From Strongylocentrotus purpuratus (lineage: Eukaryota; Echinodermata; Echinoidea; Camarodonta; Strongylocentrotidae), in NCBI RefSeq assembly GCF_000002235.5, contig NW_022145609.1, positions 28,481,153 to 28,545,152 of the forward strand: a stretch of 64,000 nucleotides of DNA, written 5' to 3'. Below, piece after piece: positions 1-11,187 of the stretch. The notes below the pieces were generated by a model. The model saw only the letters and a program-made list of their open reading frames with translations. It made no database searches and had not been told where the DNA came from. Numbering within the stretch: position 1 is the first letter of the stretch; each line of letters opens with the position of its first letter. A program made the position numbers and the translations under genes.

Positions 1-17
1 TTTTTATTTTATTTTAG

Positions 18-3000
18 ATGTAACGGAGCACCCTTGGAAGGTTTTGTAACGGATGCTGGGAAGCGAACAGACTTCCTTACTTTCAACCCTAGTATACTAT
101 ATAAACGGTAAGTCACTATTGTAAGAATAAACAACATTTACTGGGAACTTTGCAGTTTTTCTGTTTATACATACACACTCAAGGACTGAAAGAATATATA
201 CCGAGTCATGTATGATTCATATCCATATGGCGCGCTCTTAAAGGGCCCATGACATCGAAAAACAAGTGTATTCCTGTTGGTGTGCAGCATACATCTCATA
301 TTTTGATATGTAAACTTCTGAATTTGTTTCATAGATTTTCAAATGTTTTTTGAAATATTTGTTTTTCAAACTTGCTTCAAAATTACCCACCATTGTCTAT
401 TCTAGAATATTAGTTTAGTCTGACATGTCTGACATAGCAACTTTATTTGTTGCTATTGTTTGTGGTATTGTTACATTGGCAACAAGGACCTGCTCCGATT
501 TCCGCGGAGACATTTTTCTACCTTTGCATAAATATTAAAAAGGGAGGAAACAGCAATGTGGAACTTTGATAGTGCTATACGCACCATCATTCTCTTATTT
601 TCATTTTTCATAACAAATTGTGTATTTATTTACAAGAGTGTCGAAAAAGTTTGAATTTGTCGACGCTCTTACATAGCATCATTATTATATTCATTGTACA
701 TGTACCCTCAGTTTTTCTAATCATCTGCTGTTCAAGTTGCGTTTAGGTGAATTAATGATAAACTTGAGTTCTGGTAAAAAAAAAAGAAAATGAATTCTCA
801 CAGAATCAAACAAAACTTACACTGAATGTTCAAGATTACAAATAAATGTCATGTGCCAAACAATTTTGGAAGAAAATGTATACTGGCTGAGTATAATGAG
901 CATAGAAAGATAAGAAAACCAGGTGGTACTAGCCCCGACACCATTTGTGTAGTCCCATATACATCTTTCTGTGAACAGTGCTTGTTACTTTACCAAGACT
1001 GGGCCAAATTTATTATGATTTTGATGAGTCCAGACTTTGCAGTACACACCAATACTTACATGCTATATGATCAACTTTTTCTGATCCATTCCACACCTTT
1101 TCTTTCACAATGCGATCGCATTACCAAAACTCACATTTATCTTTAAGTTTGTTTGAGCATTATCTCATTGGACTCTGTATGATCTTGTCTTATTAGATTT
1201 GGTGGACTCGTGAACGAGAGTATGATCGAGTCCTACATCACATTCATGAAGCAGTATGATAGTATGGTATGGTATCCATGCTTCGGCTCCAGACAGTTAG
1301 TTGAACCATGTATCAAAGCTATTAGTTATCATGATCAGGTAGATTCTCGACTCGTGATTGGTCACCCTTCACATTACGTCAGTATATGGGAGTTCTGGAA
1401 GAGGCGTGGTCTAAGGAAAAAACCATCGACAGGTAAAGCTTAATATTTTCAATATCGATAATTACTTCATAGTAGTGATTCATAATTAACATCATCATCA
1501 ATCGTCATCATATAATAATACTTGTTAAACATATAGTCATCTGACAACATTTAATCATACTCGTATGACTTCGAGCTTAGATAGATAGATAAATGGTATT
1601 TATCGATTCATTTCTATGTATCGCAGTTACAAGTAACTGAATTGCACATGAATAAAATATTGATGGAAAAAACAAGTATACATTTCAAGGCATATCACAC
1701 TACAATCTGAAGAGCGTGTACATGATACCATTAATCTTATACAATATTACAACCAAAAAAATTGAGTTAAAAATGAAAAAGAGATGAAAAGATTCAGAGA
1801 GATAGGAAAACAGGAGATAGAGATAGAGATAGAGAGAGAGAGAGAGAGAGGGGGAGAGGGGGGGGGGGGGGGAGAGGGGAGGGGGACGGGGAGGATAAAG
1901 TGAAGGGGGCCAGAAAGAGAGAGAAAATGGGCTCTTAACAACGATTATGTAAATACTGATAAAATACAAACATACATTACAAAACAAAATGAATATTATA
2001 AGGTGAACACTAGAGATATATAAATATGCATCGAATACTTCATGTCATAAAGTGATACAATGAATAACTGTGTAATATATCAGACCTCGGATTTAGTAAT
2101 AAATAATATACTAAGGAATATAGACATGTAATTTAAAAACAAATTGACCGTTTCATTTGTTTCAAAGTATAATAAAATCATAGAAATCTTTTGTTATACA
2201 AACGGATCGAATCTGGGATTGGGCTATATTCTGCTTACGTTCAGTTTTGCCCCTGGGTTCAGGGATCTTGTTAGTCCTTCGAAATGTTCTATTGTGCACC
2301 ATTTTTGGAATAAAATGTTTGAATTGGTGTGTGTATGATAAAGTTTTCTTAAAGAAGGTAACACATAGGTCATTTCGACGACTTTCCAATGTTTGTAATT
2401 TCGATTGAGTAAGGGCGGTTGCATAACTATGGTAGTTCTTTCTTAAGATAATCCTCAAAGCACGTTTTTGTAATCTTTCTATATAATATCTCCTTTATGA
2501 GTTGTCTGGGTGCACCAGTGGGGCCTCCGCTCCAAACTTCAGTTGCATATTCAAGGATTGGGCGAATATAGCCAATGTGAATGAAAATAGTAATTAGATC
2601 TTCATGTGAAAGGCCGAACTTTCCTAAAGAACGGAGCATAGTTTTGCAATCACTCTTTATTCAATATCTCTGACATGGGCTTCCTACTTCAAATCACTTT
2701 GTATGGTGATACCAAGTAATTTGACCAGTGTCACAGTTGTATTGTTGTAAGAACATAATTTTCGAGAATAATGGAAGACTGGTTGACTGGTTTTCTAGAA
2801 AAGCAAATGTTCATTTTAATACACTTTGTAGGATTCAATTAATCTATCGGTAGATCTAGATATTAACTATCCAGATATTAAATGTATAATGAAAACGTAC
2901 GTATATAATACTGTGGACACTGCGGGTAAAACGATATTATATCCTGCATCGAAAATTCATTGGTTTTTGATTTACGCGACCAAAAATATTTCAACCATTT

Positions 3001-3670
3001 TAAGGTTGCTCTGAAAAGGTACTGTTTGAGAGTACTATTTGGGAAAAGAAATACTAATTAGGAGTTGAACAACAAAATTATAATGTTTTTATCTTAAAAT
3101 GGTATTGGAATGTTTTAACAATTATTTTGTCTTTGAACGAATTCAAATTGTAAGATTGTATTTGTTATTCTTTATTTTTTTGTAATTTTTTTTAAAATGT
3201 GATAAAATTTGTTTAAAATTGTTTTGTTTTTTGATACAGGATATAAAAAAATATAAACCCTGCCTTTTTTCGAGGTACTGGTTAACACTATGGGCGTCGG
3301 TGGCTCCAATAGTACTATTGGAGTCACCACTTTGCCCATATTTTTAACCAGAATTGATCTCGCAAGACACGGCTATTGAGTGTTATCGTTCTATATTTAT
3401 TAGCAATATAATAAGAGTTATCATCTGTTTGGTATTACAGGTCTGTACCTGGTTAGCCTAGCTGCTACTCTGTGCAATGAGATTCATCTCTACGGGTTCT
3501 GGCCTTTCCCTATCCAGCTACATGAAGGAAAAGTTCAAGAAACAGCTTATCATTACTTCAATAGCCTTCCTTTCACAAGTCACCATAGTTCTGATTCAGA
3601 GTTTAGATTACTCTTACAAATGCATATGCTAGGGACTGTAAACCTTCACATGGGAACATGTACGCAGTGA
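18..3670 (+). CDS. Alpha-2,8-sialyltransferase-like (ST8Sia family, GT29), 3' part
   Basis: Three coding exons: 18-107, 1197-1432 and 3441-3670 (stop TGA 3668-3670). Phases match across both introns and all borders are AG/GT. They give the last 184 residues; the N-terminal half (cytoplasmic tail, membrane anchor, stem, start of sialylmotif L) lies before the window. Exon 1 encodes the end of sialylmotif L (RCN..P..GF..D.G.RT....NPS). Exons 2-3 encode sialylmotif S (GHPSHYVSIWEFWKRRGLR, then PSTGLYLVSLA..LCNEIHLYGFWPF), motif III (HYFN) and motif VS (H....E). Family knowledge: a Golgi type II enzyme moving sialic acid from CMP-Neu5Ac to glycans. LYGFWPF and PSTG favour ST8Sia over ST3/ST6. The exact paralogue cannot be fixed from this part. 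Confidence 0.9.
752..1146 (+). mobile_element. MITE family A, copy 1 (in sialyltransferase intron 1)
   Basis: About 390 bp, starting near GATAAACTTGAGTTCTGGT and ending in the near-reverse-complement ACTCACATTTATCTTTAA. The same sequence recurs at 13597-13973, 32006-32390, 42652-43035 and 62446-62833. Ends lie in TTAA in the better copies, which suggests a TTAA target site (piggyBac-like). An apparent 106-aa reading frame inside it is not conserved between copies. Non-autonomous. Confidence 0.8.
1815..1926. repeat. Purine low-complexity tract (GA)n with G-runs
   Basis: A (GATA)/(GA) stretch followed by a run of about 14 G and further G-rich purine sequence, inside intron 2 of the sialyltransferase gene. 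Proline/serine-rich reading frames on the other strand come from the composition. Confidence 0.9.
2160..2760 (-). mobile_element. Decayed non-LTR retrotransposon, reverse transcriptase C-terminal fragment
   Basis: On the minus strand the translation reads KLLGI.IQSDLK, then LGKFGLS.EDL......YIRPILEYA..VWS, then in another frame RRNDLC..FFKK and RTFRRTNKIPEPRGKTER. This order is typical of the region after the palm domain of LINE reverse transcriptases. In-frame stops (near 2640-2690) and at least one frameshift (near 2440) show it is dead. It lies antisense in intron 2 of the sialyltransferase gene. Confidence 0.85.
2935..3360 (+). repeat. Composite MITE: TATCCTGCATC inverted ends plus adjoining hairpin
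   Basis: TATATCCTGCATCGAAAA near 2937 is mirrored by TTTTGATACAGGATATA at 3229-3245. About 20 bp later comes a hairpin (TACTGGTTAACACTATGGGC against GCCCATATTTTTAACCAG, with GGTGGCTCCAATAGTACTA inside). The same composite, inverted, is at 26543-26953. Confidence 0.75.
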
Positions 3671-4019
3671 TGAATCACTTCAGGTTGTTTGCCTACACTC
3701 ATCGACCACTATAGCTCCATAAGGTGTCATAATGGCTTTGTAAACATCACGTTGACAATACAGTCAACAGGAAGCCTTTTAGACACCTATCAACATATTG
3801 ATACCATTATTAAAGGGGAAAATCCACCGAATAATAAGCTGGAATCATATTTATTTTAAAAATACACAAGAGAAAGAAATAAGTGAGAGTTTGAGCAATG
3901 CCAAAAGTAGGAAAGTTATGCATTTTCAAAGTTGTCATCAGTGAAACACAAGTCGGCAACGTTGTGGCGAATCTTGCAAGATCCTCTCCAATGACCAAGA
4001 CTTCCCTTACTTCTGCATA

Positions 4020-4145
4020 GTAATAACCGTAATAATTATATCAATAATAACAATAATAATCATAATAATCATAATAATAATAGTAAGTCACATTTGTATA
4101 TCACTTTGTAATATTACGTTTCTAAGCTCTTTACATTGTATTTAT
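4020..4145 (-). repeat. SINE 3' end with (TAA)n tail, minus orientation
   Basis: (AATAATAAC)-type repeats followed by CACATTTGTATATCAC and CTCTTTACATTG, the same arrangement as at 45926-45990. On the minus strand this is a SINE body ending in a TTA-repeat tail. The rest of 3671-4164 shows no gene. Confidence 0.5.
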
Positions 4146-4164
4146 CTATATAGCTTAATAGTAT

Positions 4165-4329
4165 AGTATTAATGACTGCTTTGAGAGAAATAGTTGTTTT
4201 TATGCGCTCAAGGGAAGGTTAGAATTGTGCTATTGCCCGAGGCGTGCCGAGGGCAATAGCCCAATTGTAACCTTCCCGAGAGCGCATAAAAACAACTATT
4301 TCTCGGATATTTAAGCAGTTATTAATACT
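4165..4329. repeat. Foldback (hairpin) MITE
   Basis: Inverted arms of about 75 bp: GAGAAATAGTTGTTTTTATG on the left is mirrored on the right, with a short centre around GCCCGAGGCGTGCCGAGGGC. Outer arms (AGTATTAAT..ACTGCTT) also pair. No coding potential. Confidence 0.85.
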
Positions 4330-5369
4330 TTATGCCGAAAACAAAAGAGTCAACTAATGACACCACCTTGGCCTTTCTCTAGTTTATCTGCACGGTTGTT
4401 TTTTATGAGTGTATCTTTGAGAGTAGACTAGATCTAGATTCTAGTCTAAGCAAGATATTTTTACAATTTTGGGGGTGGGCCGGCCCTATGGGGTATATGG
4501 AGAAGAACCTGCGCTATCATATGACACCTCACTTATTGAGTATCACCTTCAGGATCACAACAGATAAAGGTTTGAATCTCGAATTGAACAAAAAAAATTG
4601 ACTTTTTTTGCATGGTCGCGCAATGCACGTAGACTGCATAGAGACTGCATTGCGTGCAATCTCTATGGGAAGAATTTTTGTACACAACATCGGGTGCGCG
4701 ATCAGACACCCTGACTGATCTTTTTTCGTCTACGTCTATGCTGGTACTCTATTTTCAGCATCTATCAAAACATGTTTATGGAAATTTCACGTACCCTTTT
4801 TGTTGTTCTTGCTGTCAGCGAGTCTTGCATTTTATAAATTGAAATCTTGGGAGAGTGTCTTTAGCCATTTTTGTCTTATTTGGAATTGTCTTGTCTTGTA
4901 TGAAAATACCGACCAATTCTTCGCACACGTACGGTATCCTCGATCGCTCAAACCAATATCACCTAGACTGAACTATTTTTCCGGTAACCATGGTAACTGG
5001 GATTTTAGAACTATTTTTTAGAACTATTTTCCCGGTAACCATGGTTACTGGGATTTTACAGGAATAGTTAAAGTTTATGAATGCAATTTCGACCAATCAG
5101 ATGGCTGGATTTCTTAAGTGAGGTATATAATATGGACTATATGGAATTGTTTGTAACCATTTCGTTGACAATGCCTATCGGGAAGTTAACTTTTAAAGAG
5201 ACCTATATGAATGCACTGACAATATCAATAACGACAATAATTAAATAATACGATGACAATTTAGCCCAATCTCAAGAAAATTGCTTTTAAAGAATCCAGC
5301 AGGAAACACTCTGATCCCAGTCTCAATTCAACACGATTAGATTGATCTCGAACTGATCTGGTAGCATTT

Positions 5370-5590
5370 GAAAGTGAGATGATGTGGTCTCATGGAAATG
5401 TTGCGGAAAGGAAGTACGGGGTTCGAATCCATTTTGCATCAATAACTTCCCGATGGCAAGACTTTACAGTACTCTGCATTTGTCACTCAACTCACTTGGT
5501 GAGGAAAATTGGTACCTGGTAGATATTAATATTTTAAAATACTGGAGCGCTGCGGTGTTTATGAATAATGCTATTTGCCATGATTAAAAA
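5370..5590 (+). mobile_element. tRNA-derived SINE in unit A
   Basis: A pol III B-box-like GGTTCGAATCC lies at about 5419-5429 with a weak A-box-like TGGTCTCATGG upstream. The body contains CTCACTTGGTGAGGAAAATT, GGTACCTGGTAG and ACTGGAGCGC, and it ends in an A-run near 5584-5593. A sister copy is in unit B (about 7258-7485). A related body with GGGAACCGGTAGGAAGGAAT lies at 46540-46745. Confidence 0.65.
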
Positions 5591-5724
5591 AAAAATGAGG
5601 CGCCAGGAGTGGCATTTCACCAGATATGAAAGGTATACAAGAACCTATCATTATTGTTTGATATATTATTACATCATCATCCACATTCGAACAGTTTTTA
5701 AAGATCTCTCACTATCATAAATTG

Positions 5725-5940
5725 CATACCTGGGGGGGGGGGGGTAAGAACACATTTTTTGGGGGCCCAAAAATTTCGCAAAGACTCAAGGGGGGGGGGG
5801 GGTAAGGTTACTTTTTGGGTCACCCTTTTGCACCAACAAAAATTTGAGGGGGGGGGGGGGTTCCATCAAAAATTACACACATCACATACACAATTTGAGG
5901 GGGAGGTTCAACCCCCCCCCCCCCCCCCCCCCGAGGTGTT
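5725..5940 (+). repeat. Poly-G/poly-C element in unit A
   Basis: Three G-runs of 10-15 nt and a terminal C-run of about 22 nt, separated by AAAAATTTCGCAAAGACTC and GGTCACCCTTTTGCACCAAC. The copy in unit B is 7615-7836, and a diverged relative is at 25310-25500. Open frames here are an artefact of composition. Confidence 0.85.
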
Positions 5941-5984
5941 TTGTTAAAATGTTAAATGACCGTTATTATTTATTGTATACATGA

Positions 5985-6430
5985 ATGATATTACTCAGGC
6001 TTCACAAATATTGCAGTGTATTTTATATACGGAAGATTCAAGATTGTATTTGTCTGATAACGATTTAAATAGACTAGTGATATGAAATATTGAGCTTCTG
6101 AACATTTCTCAATGGTTAAATATTAATTAATTAATCTTAAATATAAAGAAAACTAATTACATGATTTTCACAAACAAAAACATTAGAACTGATGATATAG
6201 AAGTAAAATATTAAAGGAAATGTTATATAGTGTTGTGATTCATTGACATTTTAAGGTATTCAAATTGATTGTAAAATGTCATGGCACGTTCATATTGAAG
6301 CAATTTGTAATATAGTCTCGAAAGTAGTTGGTATTTTACATAAATTGAAACATTTTCCTTATAAGATTTTATTAATGATATTCAATGCATTGTTTTTATC
6401 ACAATTGAATTGTTGCAATACTGTTTGGTT
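5985..6430 (+). mobile_element. Decayed LINE reverse transcriptase fragment in unit A
   Basis: Translation shows a degenerate catalytic box (Y.EDSRLYLS in place of YADD), then ISQWLNIN.LILNIKKT and, further on, SWHVHIEAICNIVSKVVGIL. This is the palm-to-thumb order of CR1/L2-like reverse transcriptases. Stops and frameshifts are frequent. The fragment is cut where unit B begins. Confidence 0.8.
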
Positions 6431-7257
6431 AAAAACTTGACTTTTTTTGCATGGTCGCGCAATGCACGTAGACTGCATAGAGACTGCATTGCGTGCAATC
6501 TCTATGGGAAGAATTTTTGTACACAACATCGGGTGCGCGATCAGACACCCTGACTGATCTATTTTCGTCTACGTCTATGCTGGTACTCCATTTTCAGCAT
6601 CTAAACGAACATGTTTATGGATAATTTCACGTACCCTTTTTTTGTTCTTGCTGTCAGCGAGTCTTGCATTTGATAAGTTGAAATCTTGGGAGAGTGTCTT
6701 TAGCCATTTTTGTCTTGTTTGGAGTTGTCTTGTCTTGTATGAAAATAACGACCAATTCTTCGCACACGTACGGTATCCTCGATCGCTCAAACCAATATCA
6801 CCTAGACCGAACTATTTCGGTAACCATGGTAACTGGGATTTTAGAACTATTTTTTAGAACTATTTTCCCGGTAACCATGGTTACTGGGATTTTAGAACTA
6901 TTTTTAAAAACTATTACATGGGTTTGGAATTTTACCGGGAATTTTACAGGAATAGTTAAAGTTTATGAATGCAATTTCGACCAATCAGATGGCTGGATTT
7001 CTTAAGTGAGGTATATAATATGGACTATATGGAATTGTTTGTAACCATTTCGTTGACAATGCCTATCGGGAAGTTAACATTTAAAGAGACCTATGAATGC
7101 ACTGACAATATCAATAACGACAATAATTAAATAATACGATGACAATTTAGCCCAATCTCAAGAAAATTGCTTTTAAAGAATACAGCAGGAAATTAACACT
7201 CTGATCCCAGTCTCAATTCAACACGATAAGATTGATCTCGAACTGATCTGGTAGCAT

Positions 7258-7485
7258 TTGAAAGTGAGATGATGTGGTCTCATGGAAATGTTGCGGAAAT
7301 GAAGTACGGGGTTCGAATCCATTTTGCATCAATAACTTCCCGATGGCAAGACTTTACAGTACTCTGCATTTGTTACTCAACTCACTAAGTGAGATAAATA
7401 GGTACCTGGTAGATATTAATATTTTAAATACTGGAGCGCTGCGTTGTTTATGAATAATGCTATTTGCCATGATTAAAAAAAAATG
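7258..7485 (+). mobile_element. tRNA-derived SINE in unit B
   Basis: Copy of the 5370-5590 SINE. It keeps the B-box GGTTCGAATCC (about 7310-7320) and reads CTCACTAAGTGAGATAAATA where unit A differs slightly. It ends in an A-run. Confidence 0.65.
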
Positions 7486-7614
7486 AGGAGCCAGGAGTGG
7501 CATTTCACCAGATATGAAAGGTATACAAGAACCCATCATTATTGTTTGATATATTATTACATCATCATCCACATTCGAACAGTTTTTAAAGATCTCTCAC
7601 TTTCATAAATTGCA

Positions 7615-7836
7615 TACCTGGGGGGGGGGGGGGGGGGGGGGGTAAGAACACATTTTTTTGGGGGCCCAAAAATTTCGCAAAGACTCAAGGGGGGGGGTAA
7701 GGTTACTTTTTGGGTCACCCTTTTGCACCAACAAAAATTTGAGGGGGGGGGGGGGGTTCCATCAAAAATTACACACATCACATACACAATTTGAGGGGGA
7801 GGTTCAACCCCCACCCCCCCCCCCCCCGAGGTGTTT
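7615..7836 (+). repeat. Poly-G/poly-C element in unit B
   Basis: Same series of G-runs and terminal C-run as 5725-5940, with different run lengths (first G-run about 22 nt). Confidence 0.85.
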
Positions 7837-7879
7837 TGTTAAAATGTTAAATGACCGTTATTATTTATTGTATACATGA

Positions 7880-8690
7880 ATGATATTACTCAGGCTTCAC
7901 AAATATTGCAGTGTATTTTATATACGGAAGATTCAAGATTGTATTTGTCTGATAACGATTTAAATAGATTAGTGATATGAAATATTGAGCTTCTGAACAT
8001 TTCTCAATGGTTAAATATTAATTAATTAATCTTAAATGTAAAGAAAACTAATTACATGATTTTCACAAAAAAAACACATTAGAACTGATGATATAGAAGT
8101 AAAATATTAAAGGAAATGTTATATAGTGTTGTAATTCATTGACATTTTAAGGTATTCAAATTGATTGTAAAATGTCATGGCACGTTCATATTGAAGCAAT
8201 TTGTAATATAGTCTCGAAAGTAGTTGGTATTTTACATAAATTGAAACATTTTCCTTATAAGATTTTATTAATGATATTCAATGCATTGTTTTTATCACAA
8301 TTGAATTGTTGCAATACTGTTTGGGTAAATTCAAATGATTATTGTATGAATAGATTATATACATTATAAAAGAAGGCAATACGTATTATCTGTGGATCCC
8401 ATTATCCTGCCCATACAGAGCCTCATTTTCTTCGTTTGAAATGTTTTAATGTATTTGAATCGAATGATTATAATATTGACATATTTGTTTTTTTTTATGT
8501 CAAAAAGATATTTCCCCCATACTCGTTCAAACAAATTTCATATTTTGAAATACATTTATATGGAAATAGGCAACCGTCACATTTTAATAGACCACTTATT
8601 TAAAATTCTGTCTCTAAAAGTTCTATTTTTTATTTAAATGACTAATTTTATGGAATGAATTACCTCCTCATGTTTTCAGTTTCAGTTTCA
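7880..8690 (+). mobile_element. Decayed LINE reverse transcriptase fragment in unit B, longer copy
   Basis: Same degenerate palm sequence as unit A, then SWHVHIEAICNIVSKVVGIL, LSQLNCCNTVWVNSND, a stop, KKAIRIICGSHYPAHTEPHF and, near the end, LWNE-type sequence. This reaches the C-terminus of a CR1/L2-like reverse transcriptase. Multiple stops; inactive. Confidence 0.8.
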
Positions 8691-9032
8691 GTTTATTTTC
8701 ATATTTCACATGTTGTATAATACATCATTACATTTGGCATGTTACATTTTGTACTCATTTGAGGATGCGTTTATACAAACAAAAAGAATAATACATAAGA
8801 CTAAGTTGTATAAAGGAAAAAATATGATGGAGCCTAAAGAGAAAGCAATGCTTGTCTCAGTTTCAGTTTATTTTCATATTTCACATGTTGTATAATACAT
8901 CATTACATTTGGCATGTTACATTTTTGTACTCATTTGAGGATGCGTTTATACAAACAAAAAGAATAATACATAAGACTAAGTTGTATAAAGGAAGAAATA
9001 TGATGGAGCCTAAAGAGAAAGCAATGATTGTA
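8683..9032. repeat. Direct tandem duplication, 2 x 175 bp
   Basis: CAGTTTCAGTTTATTTTCAT at 8683 recurs at 8858, and the units then match almost base for base up to AAAGAGAAAGCAATG. The CAGTTT repeats followed by TTATTTTCATATTTC look like the 3' tail of a minus-strand LINE. Confidence 0.9.
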
Positions 9033-9589
9033 GGTCACAGGCTCCGGAAGTTATAACAATGATATAGTCTTGTGTATATGTAAAATCAAGCCCAACTTTA
9101 AATACATTTGAACAGAGATTCAAGCAATTACGTTTCATGTGAATACCATAAAATTATTCGTATATATATGCAAACAGGTGTTAGGTGTTAGGTGTAACGT
9201 GTTAACTGTAATAGATAAGGGTAACATTCTTTATTATGTCATAAGGCACGAGCATCACATAAGACTTTAATGTTATTTCTTGCCGGTTTCCTCATCCGTA
9301 TATATAATTGTATTTTGTGTTTATCTTTCGTTATGTTGTTTGTATGTTCTTTACTTATCTGTAAATATCATTGTTATAATTATGTATGTTTTTTTATATG
9401 ACGAATGGAATAAAACTAACTTAATTTTTTTAAAATTATATTCAGAAGAGTCAACCTGTCAAGCCCACAATACTAAACATGCTAAAAGTGAATGCACATT
9501 TCCTATGTGTTATAGTCTATGATGAATAAAATACATTAAACAAAATCAAATAAAATCAAGTTAAATCAACCAAAGTTATTACCTCTATC
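9033..9589. other. No gene seen; AT-rich
   Basis: AT-rich, with TTAGGTGTTAGGTGTAACGT near 9181 and ATAAAATCAA-type tails near 9530-9570 that resemble retrotransposon 3' ends. No splice-consistent coding sequence was found. Confidence 0.5.
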
Positions 9590-11187
9590 AGATCGATTGA
9601 TTGATTTTTATTCGACAAGCTTCCAACATACAACAATATACAATAATAACAGATCAGAAATAAGTCAGCTTGAACAGGATAACCCACGAAAGCTCGAGAG
9701 CTTATATCCAGTGGGGTCCCTTACAGACATGTATAAAATTAATAACTTAAAAAAGTAATAATTATTTACAGACAGAAAATAAAAATAAAAGAATTACTTC
9801 TTAAAGATAATAATAATAACAACATTAAACTGATGATAGAAATGATAATAAGTACAAGAAGAAAAGGAAGAAGGAGAAGAAGAAAAGGAAGAAAGAGAAG
9901 AAGAAAAAGAGGCGGAGGAAGAAGAGGAAAATAATGACGAATTTGTAGAATTTCTATAAGTATATACAAAATGAAAAAGCATGAACCGGCAGAAGAATAC
10001 AAATTTCAATCATACATGTATAACATGTCATTTACTTCTCTTATCTGACTGTCAAGTATTAGGTATTCCTTTAATTTCCTCTTAAAATGAGCATAGTTTT
10101 CTATTCCCTTTACACCATTGGGAAGGGAATTCCAATGTTTTATGGCATCGTAATAAAACGAATTTCCAATACTACTTACTCTTTCTGGTAAGTTAAAGTT
10201 GAATCGGCTATTTCTTGTATTATCATCATGTAAATCAGTAACAAGATCGAAGTTGGATCGAATATAATGATTCGACCTAGTTTGATATATTTTATGCACG
10301 TGATGCAATACGAGTTGTTTCGATCTTTGGTCGACTTCAAGAAAACCAGCTTTAGAAAGTTCGCTGTAGCCAACATGAGTTCTTGGACCAGAATAGTTGA
10401 TAAATCTCACCATTTTGTTCTGTATAATCTTCAACTTCTTTTGATCTGACTTGTTTATGTTACTATACCATGCAGGGTTAGCATAGTCAAATAAACATTG
10501 AATAAGAGCAAAACAGAGTGTACGTCTTGCTTTTAAATCCATACAACTTTGATACCTGTACAAAAATTTCAGACGAGAATTTGCTTTTTTTTTTACAACT
10601 GATTCTACTAAAGATGAAAATTAAATTGCGCTAGCCAACTCAATGCCTAAATACTTCATAGAATCTTTTCTCTTGATAACTTGATTATTGTGTGACACTT
10701 TGAATTCAAATGACTTTTTAGAACTACTTTTAGAACAAAACAAAATGCTTTCTGTTTTTCCCAAGTGTAAAGAAAGCTTATTATCAGTCATCCAATCGAC
10801 ACACGTAGACAGCTGTTCACTGAGCTTTTCCTCAATATATTTAGGATCAGGATTTGAATAGAGTAGTACGCTGTCATCTGCGTACAATAAACGTTTAAAA
10901 TCTTTTATACAAATACGCATATCATTTATATAACTTGAAAATAGAATTGGGCCTAAAATGCTTCCCTGAGGAACACCGCATGCTATAGGCATTAGTTTGG
11001 AACGAATGGCCACTACTTGGTGTCGATTAGATAAGTAGGATCTGAACCAATCTAAACTTGCCTTATTAAAACCCATTAGTTGTAACTTCTTCAATAAGAC
11101 GCAATGATTAACTGTATCAAAAGCATTTTGCAGATCAAGGAGCACCATACCAACAAAGCGCCCTCGGGAAGTTGGGATCAAACCATA
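9590..11187 (-). mobile_element. 5'-truncated non-LTR retrotransposon with nearly open reverse transcriptase
   Basis: Minus-strand frame 11181 down to 10006 encodes the reverse transcriptase palm and thumb: motif A LLDLQNAFDTVNH, motif B GVPQGSILGPILF, catalytic YADD (LLYADDSVLLY), WMTDNKLSLHLGKTESILF, KYLGIEL, then FDYANPAWYSN, WNSLPNGV and the C-terminus. One in-frame TAA (10621-10623) splits it; both halves are in the same frame. Upstream of about 11187 an in-frame stop and unrelated sequence mark 5' truncation, so endonuclease and ORF1 are absent. The 3' UTR runs to AATAAAAATCAATCAATC near 9595-9612, the likely polyadenylation signal and tail. CR1/L2/Jockey-like group; exact clade not determined. 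Confidence 0.92.

Larger units (their letters stand above)
4598..6430 (+). repeat. Tandem duplication, unit A (about 1.83 kb)
   Basis: Nearly identical to 6437-8325. Both begin TTGACTTTTTTTGCATGGTC and run through the same series: short hairpin region, GGTAACCATGGTTACTGGGA repeats, a tRNA-derived SINE, a poly-G element and a LINE fragment. Unit A breaks off at CTGTTTGGTT, where unit B starts. Differences are small indels and scattered substitutions. Confidence 0.95.
6437..8325 (+). repeat. Tandem duplication, unit B (about 1.89 kb)
   Basis: Second copy of the 4598-6430 segment. It is about 50 bp longer, mainly from an extra AGAACTATTTTTAAAAACTA block near 6895-6950, and its G-runs differ in length. 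Unlike unit A it continues into further LINE sequence after 8325, so unit B is the parental right-hand side. Confidence 0.95.

Noticed and set aside
826..1146. 106-aa frame in the sialyltransferase intron
   Set aside because: It lies fully in a MITE family A copy, and other copies break the frame.
5755..5950. Proline/glycine-rich small protein in the poly-G elements
   Set aside because: Frame depends on homopolymer length and differs between the two duplicated copies.
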